Below the pieces are notes generated by a model. That model saw nothing but the letters and a program-made list of their open reading frames with translations, ran no database searches and had not been told where the DNA came from. Shown here piece by piece: positions 62,684 to 64,000 of a stretch of 64,000 nucleotides of DNA. Every line of letters starts with the position of its first letter. Positions within the stretch are counted from its first letter, which is position 1. The DNA is taken from contig JADJWA010000001.1 of assembly GCA_016716605.1 (NCBI GenBank), forward strand, positions 3,021,001 to 3,085,000, in the 5' to 3' direction. Source of the DNA: Flavobacteriales bacterium. GTDB lineage: Bacteria; Bacteroidota; Bacteroidia; Flavobacteriales_F; PHOS-HE28. A program made the position numbers and the translations under genes.

Positions 62684-63727
62684 TCAAGCGACCAGTACCA
62701 CTGGGCCTTCGCCAGGCCCGAGCATGCGGCCGATGAACGTGGCCGGGGTACCGTGATCGGCGCAGATCGCTTCCACAGCAGCGATCGCACTGTGCGCAGC
62801 TGCAATCAGCAATCCGCCGCTGGTCTGGGGATCGCTGAGCAGCATCATGCGATCCATGTCGCTGGCGCCCGCGGTACTGGCGCCGATCGATTTCCAATTC
62901 CGGAAGCTGCCGTCAGGATAGGCACCGAGCCCCAGGTAATGCCGCGCTTCAGGGATCACCGGTACGCGCGAGAATTCGACCTCGGCACGCAAGCCGCTAC
63001 CCTCGCACACCTCCAACAGATGGCCCAGCAGGCCGAATCCGGTCACATCGGTCATGGCATGCACGCCCGGCAATTCGCCCAAGGCCGATCCGGCATCGTT
63101 CAATGCGGACATCAAGGCCGTGCCTATGCCGGCATGCTCCGGTGCAAGCAAGCCGCGTTTCATGGCCGTGGCCAGAATGCCCAGCCCGATCGGTTTGGTG
63201 AGGAGCAGCGCATCGCCCGCCTGCGCGGTGTCGTTGCGCTTGATGTGCGCCGTGGGCGCTTCGCCAGTGACGGCCAGGCCGAAGAAGGGCTCCGGCGCAT
63301 CGATGCTGTGACCTCCGGCGAGCACGATGCCGGCTTGGTGGCAGACCGTTCGCGCTCCATCGAGCACGCGCGCGGCCACTTCTGCCGGCAGCTTCTCCAC
63401 CGGCCAGCCGAGTATGGCAATGGCGAGCAATGGCCTTCCGCCCATGGCGTAAACATCGCTGAGGGCGTTGGTGGCGGCTATGCGGCCGAAGTCGAACGCA
63501 TCATCGACTATCGGCGAGAAGAAGTCGGTGGTGCTGATCAGCGCGCGCCCTGTGCCAAGTTCGTACACGGCCGCGTCGTCCTTCGACCCATAGCCTACGA
63601 GTAGCCTGGGATCCGGGAAGGATCGGAGCTCGCTCCTGAGCACCTGTTCCAGCACGGCGGGCGCGATCTTGCATCCGCAGCCGGCGCCGTGGCTGTATTG
63701 CGTGAGGCGGATGGGCTCAATGGTCAT
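62684..63727 (-). CDS. selD: Selenide, water dikinase
   Basis: A 347-residue enzyme that makes selenophosphate, the selenium donor for selenocysteine and selenouridine. The catalytic N-terminus is GAGCGCKIAP (residues 15-24), with both cysteines and the lysine. Later motifs include TTDFFSPIVDDAFDFGRIAATNALSDVYAMGG (core DFGRIAATNALSDVYAMGG, near residue 80), LAGGHSIDAPEPFFGLAVTG near residue 136, and SDPQTSGGLLIAA near residue 303. All expected residues are present. Its ATG overlaps the end of mnmH by 11 bases, which strongly links it to tRNA selenouridine synthesis. Confidence 0.95.
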   Translation of the reverse strand: MTIEPIRLTQYSHGAGCGCKIAPAVLEQVLRSELRSFPDPRLLVGYGSKDDAAVYELGTGRALISTTDFFSPIVDDAFDFGRIAATNALSDVYAMGGRPLLAIAILGWPVEKLPAEVAARVLDGARTVCHQAGIVLAGGHSIDAPEPFFGLAVTGEAPTAHIKRNDTAQAGDALLLTKPIGLGILATAMKRGLLAPEHAGIGTALMSALNDAGSALGELPGVHAMTDVTGFGLLGHLLEVCEGSGLRAEVEFSRVPVIPEARHYLGLGAYPDGSFRNWKSIGASTAGASDMDRMMLLSDPQTSGGLLIAAAHSAIAAVEAICADHGTPATFIGRMLGPGEGPVVLVA

Positions 63728-64000
63728 GGGCCGTTCTGATCAAGCGTTCAGCAAGCCCGCGAAGGTCGGTCGCAGTTGCCGGCAGATGCCGGATGCGTGA
63801 CGGATCGCGCTTGGCAGCGCCATGCGCGTACGCCTTGTCGTAATAGGTGAGGGTGATGGTGGCCACCGTGCGGAGATCACCGGCTTCAAGGGCCCGGAGC
63901 GCCGCTTTGCAATGCTGCGGACCAAGGCGCTTCTGGATCCGCAAGACCGCTTCGCCCAGCTCCTTCGGATCGAATCGGCCGTAGTCCTTCACCAGCCGCT
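63717..64000 (-). CDS. mnmH: tRNA 2-selenouridine synthase (C-terminal part)
   Basis: The last 93 or so codons of MnmH (SelU, YbbB), which replaces the sulfur of 2-thiouridine at the tRNA wobble position with selenium from SelD. The visible C-terminal blocks are RIQKRLGPQHCKAALRALEAGD and TLTYYDKAYAHGAAKRDPSRI, typical of this protein's end. The frame continues off the right edge, so the rhodanese-like and P-loop domains are not seen. The selD gene begins inside its final codons, making a two-gene selenium module. No selA or selB is visible within the window. Confidence 0.88.
   Translation of the reverse strand, partial: RLVKDYGRFDPKELGEAVLRIQKRLGPQHCKAALRALEAGDLRTVATITLTYYDKAYAHGAAKRDPSRIRHLPATATDLRGLAERLIRTAHDH

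Overview
The window is GC-rich chromosomal DNA from a member of the Bacteroidota, most likely a high-GC relative of the Flavobacteriales. The evidence is: two secreted proteins with C-terminal type IX secretion (T9SS) sorting domains; a fused RibBA; the short DivIC-type septum protein that ends ...DNEDIFV; few recognisable Shine-Dalgarno sites; and TAnnTTTG-type -7 boxes, the Bacteroidota promoter signature, upstream of many genes. Most of it is housekeeping DNA. No phage, transposase or CRISPR array is visible.

Layout. 1-5.5 kb: end of gcvT, then leftward dnaE, trxA and a DUF58 gene. 5.8-10.2 kb: rightward secreted Kelch protein, a spermidine-synthase-like/NTF2-like pair, tRNA-Ser(UGA), a 3 x 124-bp tandem repeat, and a T9SS-exported esterase. 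10.3-14.4 kb: a lipoprotein and a sodium/solute symporter (leftward), then a bestrophin and a DivIC/FtsB-like protein (rightward). 14.4-19.1 kb: a leftward run of slyD, a secreted unknown, a porin-like beta-barrel, an MBOAT O-acyltransferase and its SGNH-like partner. 19.2-21.7 kb: a TPR protein with ribH and ribBA (riboflavin). 21.7-26.1 kb: tamB, divergent from tsaD. 26.2-31.0 kb: tsaD, clpS, M48 peptidase, pepE, mscS and corA, rightward and tightly packed. 31.3-32.7 kb: arginine decarboxylase. 32.7-41.1 kb: a giant envelope protein (TPR, PD40, coiled coil, two SPOR-like domains), plsY and ychF, leftward. 41.5-48.2 kb: mostly single-gene units (two serine hydrolases, two NTF2-like proteins, DUF1801, a TonB-type protein, a quinone-oxidoreductase-like enzyme). 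48.3-53.9 kb: a GH3/GH38 glycosidase pair. 53.9-57.9 kb: SUI1 factor, GT87 membrane protein, acyl-CoA dehydrogenase, small HTH-like protein. 58-60.4 kb: tRNA-Asp and the comB, phospholipase-C-like and small membrane protein operon. 60.5-60.7 kb: a strongly structured intergenic RNA with 6S architecture. 60.8-64 kb: leftward mnmH, selD, a basic protein and ispH.

The most interesting non-coding signals are the 6S-Flavo-like RNA, the tandem repeat after tRNA-Ser, two strong palindromes (dnaE upstream; acyl-CoA dehydrogenase promoter), and -7 boxes placed so close to start codons that several mRNAs are predicted to be leaderless. Among proteins, the giant SPOR protein resembles the T9SS factor PorE at its N-terminus but ends in two SPOR-like domains instead of an OmpA-like one. 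All function calls come from reading the sequence; no database search was run.
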